Source: Pyrenochaeta sp. MPI-SDFR-AT-0127 (Eukaryota > Ascomycota > Dothideomycetes > Pleosporales > Cucurbitariaceae). From it: a stretch of DNA of 64,000 bases. Positions 1-10,134 of this stretch are shown in pieces. The notes under the pieces are model-generated. The model searched no databases and was not told the origin of the DNA. It worked only from the letters and a program-made list of their open reading frames with translations. Every line of letters begins with the position of its first letter. The stretch's first letter is position 1. Location of the stretch: positions 1-64,000 of the forward strand of contig JAGTJM010000096.1 of NCBI GenBank assembly GCA_020747015.1. Direction: 5' to 3'. A program made the position numbers and the translations under genes.

Positions 1-934
1 AGAGCTTGCCTTGTCTCATCTTGCTGGCGCGGAAACCGAAAACGAACAACAAGGAGTCGATCACATTGGACTTTCCCGAGCCGTTGGGACCCACTACAGA
101 GGAGAAAGATGCATGGAAGGGCCCGACTTCTTGTCTCCCAGCATAGCTCTTGAAATTGTGCATAACAAGCCAGGTGATGACTGTTCGCTGTTTGGGCGCG
201 GCGGGCTCCTGCAATGCTGGCATGGCGGCTGCTCGCCTTTTAGCCACGATATCCATGGGTCTCTCGAGCACTGTGTGCTGAGCGTTGACCTTTGCCACCA
301 TTTTCGGTTGCAGCTCCGGTGGTGGCTCCAGTTCTGTCTGCGATTCTGGTGTGGGTGTTTCCTCCTTTACCCCAATGTGTGAAATTTCAGCAACGGGCTG
401 AGGTGTAACTTCTGGTGTTATTTTGGGTGCGGGTGTCTGCTCGTTGACAGTATTACTGGTGATATCGGCGAGAGGTGTGCCTGGTGCCTTCAAAAGCTCG
501 GGCTCGGGCTCGGGAGAAATTGAGGGCTCAGGTGTAAGGAGCTGGGAGCCCTCTTCAGGAGTGGCTATGGCAAGCGAGGCGCGAGGCTTTCTGCCGCGCT
601 TTTTCGGGACAGTCTTTGAAGGTGACGGTGGTCGGGCGCTCTCGGGCGCTGGCGTAAACAATTGTGTTGGCTCGACAGACTCTGTAACTCGCGTTCTTCG
701 CCTTGTCGCGGCTTTTGGTGTCGAATTCTCCTCTGGTCCAGCAGCCTTCCGTGGCCGGCCCCGTCCTCGTCCCGTCTTGAGTGGCGCGGGTGCCGGTGTA
801 AAGTCATCTTCACTCTCTTGCTTGATCTCGGGCGTGGGTGTCCTGTTCTCTTCCTCATCTGAATCGTCTGCAACTGGTGCCTTTCGTCGCGTTGCAGCGG
901 CGCGTGTAGATTTGCGCGGCGAGCTGGAAGCCAT
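1..934 (-). CDS. SMC4: Condensin subunit SMC4, N-terminal part (runs off the window)
   Basis: ATPase subunit of condensin, acting in mitotic chromosome compaction. The reading frame is open without an intron from an ATG at 934 to the window edge (about 311 residues). The last ~65 residues are the SMC N-terminal head: a NFKSYAG motif followed by the Walker A motif GPNGSGKSN. The motif run FGFRASKMRQGK right after Walker A is typical of Smc4 rather than other SMC classes. The first ~245 residues are a disordered tail rich in TP/SP dipeptides. It carries two AT-hook-like patches (GRGRPRK, KKRGRKPR). Several TP/SP sites near basic residues fit known Cdk control of Smc4 tails in yeast; that function here is inference. 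The gene is divergent from the small gene starting at 1266. Coils, hinge and C-terminal head lie outside the window. Confidence 0.93.
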   Translation of the reverse strand, partial: MASSSPRKSTRAAATRRKAPVADDSDEEENRTPTPEIKQESEDDFTPAPAPLKTGRGRGRPRKAAGPEENSTPKAATRRRTRVTESVEPTQLFTPAPESARPPSPSKTVPKKRGRKPRASLAIATPEEGSQLLTPEPSISPEPEPELLKAPGTPLADITSNTVNEQTPAPKITPEVTPQPVAEISHIGVKEETPTPESQTELEPPPELQPKMVAKVNAQHTVLERPMDIVAKRRAAAMPALQEPAAPKQRTVITWLVMHNFKSYAGRQEVGPFHASFSSVVGPNGSGKSNVIDSLLFVFGFRASKMRQGKL

Positions 935-1265
935 ATTTGCTGCTGTTATGAAGTTAGTTGAGGGGCGAGACGGTTTGCGCTGGTGTCGCTTGTGCGACCA
1001 GCAACTTCTCCATGATGTTGTGGATGGCGCACGGACGTAAACACAGGAAACGCGCTAAGCACGTGTGGGTAAGCCCCGCATTTTCAGCACTTATGTTTGG
1101 TTGGTGTGCTGATGATAAAACGTTGTAGACTACCGGTAAGTAGTACCGGTCCGCCCATTCTTCGTATTGTCGAAACGCCTCAACTTTCTCCCCGTAGCCC
1201 TGATATCTCACCATCATTGCGATCAGACAAGTCTACTTCACTTCTACGGCCTTCGCACGCTCGAA
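935..1265. promoter_or_regulatory. Divergent intergenic region SMC4 / NIF3-like gene
   Basis: The 331 bases separate two start codons on opposite strands, so they must hold both promoters. I see no clear TATA box or named operator in them. Confidence 0.5.
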
Positions 1266-1771
1266 ATGGCATCCACTCTCACAAAGTATAAATTGGTCTT
1301 CTTCGTGCCACCCCCTGCCCTGGCAGCTTGCAAGGCTGCCATCTTCGCCGCCGGTGCAGGCCGTTGTAAGTATTATATATGCACGGATCACTATTGAGAC
1401 ATACACCAACTTGGTGCCTCCTTTTCTAGTCCCCGGCACTGCCGGCTACACCGAATGCTGTTTCACAAGCAGTGGCACAGGGCAGTTCAGGCCGGGCAAT
1501 GGTGCAAATCCTCACGTCTGCCAGCCTTAGCCCAGGGTTCTTGATGCAATGCAAGGCTGACACGATGCAGATTGGCGTAGTAGGCCAGTTGGAAATGGTA
1601 GATGAATATCGGGTAGAAGCCATTTGTTTGGGGCGCGAGATCATGATCAAAGCGGTTGAGGCATTGAAAGAGTATGGCCCCTGGGGATGAAACATGGCAT
1701 ACGCTAATAGGTATAGGGCCCATCCGTACGAGGAGCCAGCGTATGAAGTGTACAAGCTCGAAGATGCATAA
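1266..1771 (+). CDS. Small NIF3/YqfO-like (CutA/PII-fold) domain protein
   Basis: A protein of 113 residues in four exons: 1266-1365, 1430-1515, 1571-1671 and 1717-1771. The third intron contains a GCTAAT branch site, and all phases join cleanly. The protein starts MASTLTKYKLVFFVPP and ends with the motif HPYEEPAYEVYKLED. That end is characteristic of the small domain inserted in bacterial YqfO/NIF3 proteins and found alone in many fungi, often annotated as NGG1-interacting factor 3-like. The motif is seen; the family is recognised from memory. No enzymatic role is established for the stand-alone form. Expression shares the 331-bp region with SMC4. Confidence 0.8.
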
Positions 1772-2747
1772 ACTTCTTGCTTATACAAGGCCCCGCCCAT
1801 TCGTCCCTTTCGAACCTCGAGTCCGGGCCAGTGTCGATGTAGACATCTATGCACTTGCCTTGGTTTGCGAGCAAACTACCACATTTGCAATAGCTCGGCG
1901 TCTACTGTCGTGCTTATGTCAATACGGACATTTCATAGGCTAAAGCAACACGACACACATGATGACGAACAGTGTCGACCCAATTGCACGCAAGGCAAAC
2001 TAAACAAGTCTTGGATCCGCTCGATTCACTGATCTGCATGATAAACAAGCTTTTGTCGAATGGGCCAAGAGTGAATGTATAGTAATTAGCCCAAAGAGGA
2101 AATGATCATGTCCTCGTTCCCACTATTCCTATTTGATGCTAGCCTTCACGGACCAGGCGCAGGGACACCGCCGCATCGTTCAAGACATCGTCACGCGTGC
2201 CTCTAGACGTGCGTACTCTCTCTTGCCGCGTGACTGGTCCTCATTCAGCAGATGCTCATAATGCCTCAAACACTGCCCTGCGCCTGTTGCATGACCTCGT
2301 GAGGCGTTATGCCCATTACTGCGCCATGAGTGGCTGTGGCATTTGACCCCTTGATACATCTACATCGCCATCTCCGTTGGAATCTGGGCATCCCTCAGTA
2401 CCTCCACACTACTTCCCACTTCGATTCGGATCTTGTACCCTTTTGAGTGGCTCTGACTACATATTGCTACGGTTGTAGGCGCGCACACGGGCCTTCCATC
2501 GGCGGCGAGCCATCGAACTTCAACGCCGGCCTTCCGCATCGAGAACCCTTGCAATTTGCAGCGACGAATCAATACGAGTAAATTAAGGTCGTGGATCCCC
2601 CGTGAAGCTTGTTGAGCTTGTTCTACACTTGGCTTGATTCGTACGTTCACGATGCCGGCCATGCTAGACTCCTTCGTCTGGGCTGCGAGGAAAGGAGTAC
2701 AAAATGCAGTATACTCCTTGAATATTCCCTCAGCACAAACAACCACC
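1772..2747. other. Intergenic, no supported gene
   Basis: About 980 bases between the NIF3-like gene and the RNase T2 gene. A 137-codon open frame on the minus strand (2360-2773) overlaps the RNase start and has no recognisable domain. I see no RNA gene or repeat. Confidence 0.4.
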
Positions 2748-4030
2748 ATGCCGTCACTTAAAACATTCAGCAAGTTCGCTTTCAGTGGTGCGCACCTGTT
2801 TCTTGGTGGCGTGGATAGTCAGAGAGTCATGGGCAAACACACACAGAGCTGTCCGATGCCACAGTTGAGTTGTCACAATACTACGGTTGTGGAAAACTTG
2901 TGTTGTTTCAATGCGCCGGGTGGACAGCTGCTACAGACGCAGTTCTGGGATACCAGCCCAGCGACTGGGCCGGATGATAGCTGGACTCTTCACGGCTTGT
3001 GGTATAATCCTCTAAGCTCTGACATTCACATTAGCATGTATTGACTGATGATAGGCCCGATCGTTGCGACGGCACTTACGATGCAAACTGCGATTCCTCG
3101 CGCTCCTACTCCAATATCTCCGCTATACTATCCTCATTTGGCGCCACTGACCTCCTTTCGTACATGTCAACGTACTGGAAAGACTACAAGGGCAACGATG
3201 AGAGCTTTTGGTACCACGAGTGGACCAAGCACGGTACCTGCATCTCTACCCTTGAGCCAGAATGCTACAGCGATCACAAGCCGACAGAGGAAGTCGTGGA
3301 CTATTTCCAAAAAGCTGTCGACTTGTTTAAGACACTTCCAAGTTACGAATGGCTCAAAGCAGCTGGCATCGAGCCTAGCACAGACAAGACTTGGACTTTT
3401 GCGCAGATCCAGAGCGCGCTAGCGGCCAAACGCCCAGGTGTAGAAGTCACACTAGGGTGCAAGAGCGGCGCACTGAATGAGATTTGGTACCACTACGATG
3501 TTCGCGGGTCACTGCAGACTGGTGAGTTCGTACCATCAGATCCTGATGGAACAAAATCTACCTGCCCTAAGAGTGGTATCAAATACTTGCCCAAGCATCG
3601 CGCATCCAAACCACCAGGGACTACAACTATCGTTGTATCCCCACAGCCGACCAGTACATCTGCTCCAGGAACACCTTTCAGTGGCCGCGGGCATCTCATT
3701 GTCCTCATCAATGGGTCGAAGAAGGGGTGTATCATTGGCAAGGGAACATGGTATACTACCGGGACCTGCGCGACGTTCACTGCCACAGATGTTAATAATG
3801 GCTTTACCCTCACAAGCTCAAAGGGTAAGTGTGGGATCGTTGGAGGGGCTTTGACTTGCAATGGCTCAGTGTCAAGCGGCACAGGATTTTCCAATCTTGA
3901 TGGGAACTTGGCGGCGGGCGGGAACGCGAACTGGAGTGCGGATAAGGTCGCATCAGGGAGTACGCAGCAGACGGTGTACGCTGGTGGGGAGCACTCAGCG
4001 ATCTTCACGATCATATGGCAGTCAGTCTAG
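2748..4030 (+). CDS. RNY1: Ribonuclease T2-like secreted/vacuolar RNase (Rny1 type)
   Basis: Endoribonuclease cleaving RNA through 2',3'-cyclic phosphates. There are two exons, 2748-3001 and 3055-4030, with the intron splitting the first catalytic motif (HGLW|PD). The product is about 409 residues. Both catalytic segments are present: HGLWPD with His82, and HEWTKHGTC with His139, Glu140, Lys143 and His144. The first ~25 residues form a moderately hydrophobic leader, probably a signal peptide; the ACCACCATG context supports this start. A Ser/Thr/Pro linker (about residues 270-290) leads to a Cys-containing C-terminal domain of about 110 residues, as in fungal Rny1 proteins. Rny1 is known from yeast as a vacuolar/secreted RNase that cleaves tRNA under stress. 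It is convergent with SHMT (267-bp gap). Confidence 0.92.
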
Positions 4031-4296
4031 CATAACAGAGTGACGAGTATATAGTATAGACCATTTTATCAATTAAGATCGCTGGTTAAGCAGCCATCAC
4101 TGATTCTTTTCCGAACGCACTCGTTACGGAGTTGAGAATGCACCTATCTTTTGTTGTGCAGGTATCGTCTTGCCTTATTGACAAGCTTAATGTCAGGAAG
4201 CGTGAAATGTTGAATATGCCAAGGACCCGTTGTTGAATATACACCGATACCACTTGAACGCCAAAGTACGCCGCCCTGTATGACAGATATCAAGCT

Positions 4297-5877
4297 TTAC
4301 ACGGGGAGAGGGAATGTAACAGCCCAGGCTGCGATCTCCTTCTTCAAGTTCTTGATCTCTTCTACCTCACCGCTTACAACCTTCGCCTTGAAGTCCTTGA
4401 GCTTATTATTCTCCTTCGGTAGCTCGCCTTGGATCTTTTGACACAGCTTGATACAGGTATCGATGTAGTTGGCAATTTTCTTGAAGTCCTCCTCGCCCAG
4501 ACCACGCGAGGTCATGGCGGGCGCACCAATACGGATACCCATTGGTGTCAGGGCAGACTTGTCGCCAGGGGTAGTGTTCTTGTTGCAAGCGATGTTGACG
4601 TTCTCAAGCACCGCCTCGACGCGAGCGCCATCGAGAGAGAAGGGTTTGAGGTCGATTAGGACCATGTGGTTGTCTGTACCGTCGGTGACGAGCTTGTAGC
4701 CGAGCTCTTTGAATGTAACTTCAAGCGTTTTGGCATTCTTGATGACTTGCTGCTGGTACAGCTTGAAGTCCTCGGTCTGCGCCTGCTTGAGTGCAACAGC
4801 GAGAGCCGTGATGGTATGGTTATGCGGGCCGCCCTGGTGGCCAGGGAAGACGGAGAAGTTGATAGGCCCCTCGAGGTCGTAGAGAGTCTCCTTGCCCGTC
4901 TTCGCATCTGTCTTGCGCACACCCTTGCGGAAGAAGATCATGGCGCCACGAGGACCACGGAGGGATTTGTGGGTAGTGGTTGTGACAATATCGCAATAAG
5001 GGAAGGGCGATTTGTTGACGCCAGCAGCGACAAGACCAGAAATATGGGCCATATCCATCAAAAGGTAGCAGCCGACCTTATCCGCGATCTCGCGCATGCG
5101 AGCATAGTCGATCTCGCGGCAATAGGCGGAAGTGCCGGCAACAAGCACCTTGGGGCGGTACATGAGGGCATTCTGTTCGAGCTGATCGTAGTCAATGAGG
5201 CCGGTGTCGAGGTTTACGCGATAGGGAAACGTCTCGAAGTAGGTAGAGACGGCGGAGATTCTATGCGTGTCAGTCACAAGTGCTCGTCTTTTGCGAAGTT
5301 GGCCATGTACTCACTTTCTCTGTGGTGTTTGGTAGCCGTGGCTCAAATGTCCACCATGCGGGAGATCCAACCCCATGAGTCTGTCGTGTGGCCTCATGAT
5401 GGCCTGATAGGCCTGCAGGTTTGCCGGACTGCCACTCAAGCACTGAACGTTGACACCCCATTTCGCGGCGTCCAAGCCAAACGTCTCGAGCGCGCGCTTT
5501 TGGCAGAGCAGCTCGACAGCATCGATTTGCTCATTTCCGCCATAGTATCGTGCTCCGGGGTAGCCCTCGGAGTACTTGTTGGACATTGGCGAGCCGAGAG
5601 CATCAAAGACAGCGCGGGAGGTGACATTTTCAGAGGCGATGAGGAGAATGGACTCGCGCTGGCGCTGGATTTCCTTCTCCTGTTATTGAAGTCAGTATTA
5701 CAGTCCGAGTCTGGAAGCCGTCCCAATTGCCCACCATAATCTGCGCAACCTCTTGGTCCGTCTCCACCAAGGACTTCTCCATAAGCTGTCATGAGTCAAC
5801 ATCGCCTACATGTTCCTTTGACAGTGCGGGGGCAGGCTTACGTCCTGGTGGGACTTGGGCAGAGCGTAGCTGGACAT
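4297..5877 (-). CDS. SHM2: Serine hydroxymethyltransferase, cytosolic type
   Basis: A PLP enzyme interconverting serine and glycine with tetrahydrofolate, feeding one-carbon metabolism. Four exons read 5842-5877, 5735-5785, 5315-5679 and 4297-5260, giving 471 residues, the usual length for the cytosolic form. Seen motifs are ASENVTS near the N-terminus, YSEGYPGARYYGG, the PLP-lysine segment TTTTHKSLRGPRG (Lys about residue 249) and PGHQGGPHNH. The protein begins MSSYALPKSH and has no mitochondrial presequence, so the cytosolic isoform is inferred. It has a very small first exon of 12 codons. Its upstream neighbour on the same strand is the Fig1-like gene, 960 bp away. Confidence 0.95.
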
Positions 5878-6837
5878 TGCAGGATTGATGGGCGGCAAAA
5901 GAAGTTTGTCTGAGGGAGAAAGGGAGCGTGAAAAGTAAAATCTAACGGCGGTAGAAGAATTTAAATCAAAGCGATCCCAAAGCCACCAATTGTCTCTCCA
6001 TCACACGCCCCCACCAAAACATTTTTGCGAGAGACGGTGCACTAGGCTTGTCTAGGAAAAGCGCCCACGTCTGGATACAAGCCGGTCATCGGACTCCGAT
6101 CCCCTCCATGGCTCACATCGACAGGTGTGGTTACCATGTCCCTCTTTGCTACATTTCAGAAGAGTTCCAATCAAGGTGACGGCTATGCGGGCTGGATCGT
6201 CTTCCTCTTTAGAGTGCCAAAGACATGCTGGCTTGTGTCTCCACAGCATGTCCGTTTTCCCCGCGTTTCGCCCCTCCGCCCCAGCGAGAATATCCCGGAT
6301 GCGCATCACAGACTGGACGGCAGCCACTTTAAAAGTAGCTTTTGGACGGCACGGCCGTCAATAGCCTCACAAGGATGTCTTCTCGTCCAACACGTAGCGG
6401 TGCAGCCTGGCACATCAAAGGCCTCTGTACACACATGTCCTGTGAGGCGCCCATCACACTAAACTAAAGGCAAAATGTTTCCCAATCCGACATAGCTAGT
6501 TTTTCATTCTTTCGTTTGCTACATAGATACAATCGTCTCTTTCCAATCGAGCCTGCCCTTCCCTCAGCACCTAGCTCGTATAATGCCCACCATGTCCACT
6601 TTTGCGGATCATTTCGCTTTAATGCAGAATTGTTGCCCAACGCCGAGTATGCCATCAAATTTCGTTCTGAGCAGCTTGCTGCTATTCGCGTCACCAAAAG
6701 AAGGGTATGTAACCGATTCGTATCGAAGAGAACAAAGCCAAGTACGCTCGGCGCCAAAATACACATTCCTGCCACCACACTTTCCGTCTTTTCTTAATTA
6801 CTGAGCTTCAAGATAATTCAAATCGTACTTGGGGATA
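5878..6837. other. Intergenic, SHMT promoter side
   Basis: About 960 bases between the SHMT start and the Fig1-like stop. Short open frames exist on both strands but show no domain and no exon-like structure. Nothing else is seen. Confidence 0.4.
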
Positions 6838-7758
6838 TTAATCATTGTCGGTTAAGCGGTCCAAAACAATGATGCTCAAAATCATGACCAGTAACCCAAT
6901 GGTTACTATGATGAGCAGGACAAAGCCGAACCAGCCAAGCACCATGGCAGATGTTCCTACTCCTGACTTTACACTGCCGTTCCCAAGGTCTTGTGCTATT
7001 GTGGCGGCCGCTACTGACGCTGTATGCTGCCATAGTACCGAGACGAGAACGAATATTGATGCGATGAAGATGAGCGCGAGGGCTACTTGCGATACTGGCC
7101 TGGATGGGAAGGGCTTAACATCGACGTCGGATCCTGTTCGTTCATCCCTCTCCTCGTGCCATCCCGGGAAGGTTGCAAGGAGGATAAAGGTGAAGAAAGC
7201 GAGGATGATGGCTACAATGAGTAGATAGGGGAAGACGACGGCATCTTTGAAGGTAGCGGCAACCCATACAAGATTCAGAGGGTCTTGGTCAACCGACAGA
7301 TTGTCGACGAGTGCGGTGGCGTTGTTGGAGCAGATGTAGCCGCCGCCGTCTCGGTTGATGCAGATGCCAAAATATCCAACCCGGACACCGAGCTGCGCAT
7401 TGCCAACAATGTTTGCAATGGCTTGTGTAACGCCAGGGTCCACTTGTTCGGTTGAGTAGGTGGGCGTGTACTTTTCGTACCATAACGATATGAGGAAGAT
7501 GCCGGGGATCAGTGGTGAAGTGGACGAGCATCCTGCTAATAATAATGCTGCACATGATTAGCCTGGGCGTGCGTGAGAAAAAGGGCTCCTGTGAGGACAT
7601 ACATAGTAGGATGATGGCAATGGCGATCAAGATCATGAGCACATGATGGTAGCCGAGAAACGGTATTAGCCCTAGATGGTGAGGTTAGTTTCCATTCGTG
7701 AGGCTGCGGCAGCGTGGTACTCACGTTGCATGCTAACTGCAAACCGTAGGCCGGCCAT
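6838..7758 (-). CDS. Fig1-family Ca2+ regulator / membrane fusion protein
   Basis: Three exons (7725-7758, 7603-7671, 6838-7535) encode 266 residues. The second intron holds a GGCTAAT branch site. Four hydrophobic segments are visible: one near residues 14-34 overlapping an extracellular start, then VVFPYLLIVAIILAFFTF, QVALALIFIASIFVLVSVLW and a long C-terminal segment. The extracellular loop contains GYFGIC and a later Cys, which is the Fig1 family signature. In yeast and filamentous fungi Fig1 is part of the low-affinity Ca2+ uptake system and acts in mating, fusion and hyphal development. Family assignment rests on this topology and motif; the local role is inference. Confidence 0.82.
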
Positions 7759-9481
7759 TGTGCGAGTGTTTCTCCTTCAGAATGCCTCGTGTGGGCCAAT
7801 TGTCCCTGCGCCCAATGGGCCGGGCGAGATGTGCGGCGGAATGCACTCAAACGTCTGCTGTTGGATTGTCTCTCTCGAATCAAGGAATGAGGGTGTTGCT
7901 GGATGTTCGAGGTGCGTTTGGTTGGCAGCGTCGGTTGGAATGTAGACTGCGATGGAACGATTGTCAGATGGCTCCTGTTGCGAAGAGTCTTCAGAGCGAA
8001 GATGGGATGGGAGTGGGTAGCGTGGAATGTGACTTCTCTGTGTTTTTTGCCTGCAGCGTCGAATACTTTTGCTGATCCAAAAATGATGAGGTTGGGTTTC
8101 GGTGGTGTGGCTGGCAGAGATGGCTGGTAACCATAACAGACGCCCCTAGCAACGCCCGCAACACGAACGTCATGCCCCAGCCTCGCCCAGCAACCAATCA
8201 AGGCCGCCGCACCCATGCTCGGAGGATTCAAATCTCTGGAACGCGACTTGTTCCTGCATTAGGGCATCTCGTTTGAGTGTCTCCTCCAGCCTCTTCCTCG
8301 CCGGTTGCGACGTGGCAGATTGCGTACGGGGCGGGCCTTGAAATTCACAGTGACCGCCTCTTCAGCTTTTTCGCCCGGACAACTGTCTTCCCACGGGTGC
8401 ATCCGGCATGATGCTGGCAGGCCAGAGTCACCGGAAAGCCCAGCAAGCCTGTATATATATTGCCTCTCACCAGGGCGCCGCCGCGCACCGATACGGTAGT
8501 CACTTTGGTGCACAGACAGCCCGTTATGCATCGACCTGGGCACCATGGGACAGGTTGGAGCTGGCTGGCTGCTACACTGCGTCCGTCGGATCCCATCTGC
8601 CTCACAGACCCACGACGTGCCGACGAGTCCTCACAACCTCGACTCTCTGTGCCAAGTCGACTACCAAAATACGTCACAGGTCAGCAGGCTCACAGCGGCA
8701 GCATTAGAGGAGACTCTGATGGCAACTCAACTCATGCGCACCAACTAAGTTTTTGCTTGACATAGAGATGGCCACCTCGAAGCTTGTTTTCCTGCACCCT
8801 GTTTTCTGGTAAACACATGGCATCCAAGGGCGGGAATGATGTCACTACATGTGGGTCTCGCTTCCGGCGCAGGGACCGATAGCTCGTGTCCCACCATCAT
8901 CCTTCAATCCATGGGCAGCGGCGAGCATCATGCAGTAGAACATGCTTCTACGTACAATTCCGGCATGCCTCCAGCGGTCAAATGGAATAGAAGCCAAAGA
9001 CTTCTACATTTGCAGGTCGGCAGCTTGGGCAGCTATGTGCATCCCCAAGCCTCGCGAGCGTTGTTCCAAAACAAGTTTGTTGATGGCAATGGCCTTCATC
9101 TCCTGCCAACTACCCTTGCCTCTTTACCCATCCAATTGCGACAGCAAGTAGACGACTAGAAACCACCAATAGCAACCATAGGCGGCTTCTCCATCGTCTA
9201 TGCGAGAGTTGTCTTTGGGATGCCGTGACGCTAGATCTGCCGTGCAGTATCACGAGTGCGATTGTATCGAGCCCAGAAGCCGGGTAGGGCAGTGGTCGCC
9301 ACTCCTACTACTATCATATCAAAGGGCAACCGGATGTATGACGTCGTATATGTCTGGCCACTCGATAACTATATAAATATCAGTCTGTTTCTTCAGGAAT
9401 GCATCTTCATCATCAGCGCCTGCACACTCTTCGATTCCCGAGCATTCGAATTCGACTTAACACACAAAGATAACCTCCAAC
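7759..9481. other. Long divergent intergenic region Fig1-like / Hsp12-like
   Basis: 1.7 kb with no supported gene; the open frames overlap each other and lack domains. It must carry both promoters. A TATA-like element lies near 9370, and a single heat-shock-element-like TTCAGGAA lies at about 9392-9399 before the Hsp12-like start. I looked for AGGGG/CCCCT stress elements and found none convincing. Confidence 0.4.
9369..9378 (+). promoter_or_regulatory. TATA-like element of the Hsp12-like gene
   Basis: The sequence TATATAAAT lies about 110 bases before the start codon, a typical TATA distance for a strongly inducible fungal gene. Use as a TATA box is inferred. Confidence 0.55.
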
Positions 9482-9871
9482 ATGTCTGACGCTTTCCGCA
9501 AAGATTTCTCCACCAAGGCTGGAGAGAAGCTGGTATGTTTAGAGTATCCAGGCCATGGAACCTGCAACTCAGCCCTGACATCTTGCAACAGACTCCAGAC
9601 TCCTCCAAGTCAACACTTACCAAGGCCAAGGAAGCCATTACTGGTGCCGGTGACAAGACTGTTCGCGGTATCCAACCAGGTAAATACCCCAAGTATCCAT
9701 AGGCACCTAGCGCACGCAAAGCTCATCTCCTCAGACTCTTCCAAGTCCCATTCCCAGTCTATCGGCGACAAGTTCGGCCGCTCTAAGGACGAAGCTGTCC
9801 ACGGTTCTTCCGGAGGCTCTATTGTTGACAAGACCAAGAACGCTCTCGGTCTCGGCACCAAGCATGTTTGA
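9482..9871 (+). CDS. Small heat-shock/stress protein, Hsp12 / WHI11 (Hsp9) family
   Basis: A protein of 91 residues in three exons (9482-9532, 9592-9679, 9735-9871) with clean phases. It begins MSDAFRKDFSTKAGEKL, the signature of the Hsp9/Hsp12 family. It is rich in Lys, Ser, Asp and Gly, has no Cys or Trp, and ends in a segment with DKTKNALGLG. Yeast Hsp12 is unfolded in solution, folds on membranes and is strongly stress-induced. Here that role is taken from the family. The TATA box and the long upstream region fit inducible expression. It is convergent with the large gene that ends at 10135. Confidence 0.9.
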   Translation: MSDAFRKDFSTKAGEKLVCLEYPGHGTCNSALTSCNRLQTPPSQHLPRPRKPLLVPVTRLFAVSNQVNTPSIHRHLAHAKLISSDSSKSHSQSIGDKFGRSKDEAVHGSSGGSIVDKTKNALGLGTKHV

Positions 9872-10134
9872 ATGCTTTGGCAACTATATGTTCTATAATG
9901 ATGGCGTGGATGGTGTAATAACAGATTGCCTGGTTCCAACCGGTGTGAAGATTATTTCTTACTTCTGATTGAGTTATAGAGGCAATCAGTGTAACATCTT
10001 TTCCATAATACCACACATACTGACACCTTAATTAATTGCGCTAATCTATCTATCAAATCCGTTTCTACATATGTTGTTTGATTATAACCACGTTGCTTTT
10101 GATTCAAATCGTCATTCATTACTAGGAGCATGAT

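Noticed and set aside
423..1040. 205-codon plus-strand open frame
   Set aside because: It is a shadow antisense to the SMC4 N-terminus, which has a continuous and recognisable frame on the other strand.
2360..2773. 137-codon minus-strand frame
   Set aside because: Overlaps the RNase T2 start on the other strand, has no domain and no exon partner, and I cannot tell it from chance.
4666..5739. 357-codon plus-strand open frame
   Set aside because: Antisense to SHMT; the conserved protein is on the minus strand across the same bases and the frame even crosses its introns.
8700..9480. Stress response elements (AGGGG/CCCCT) before the Hsp12-like gene
   Set aside because: I searched by eye and saw no convincing copy on either strand; only a single HSE-like site is reported.
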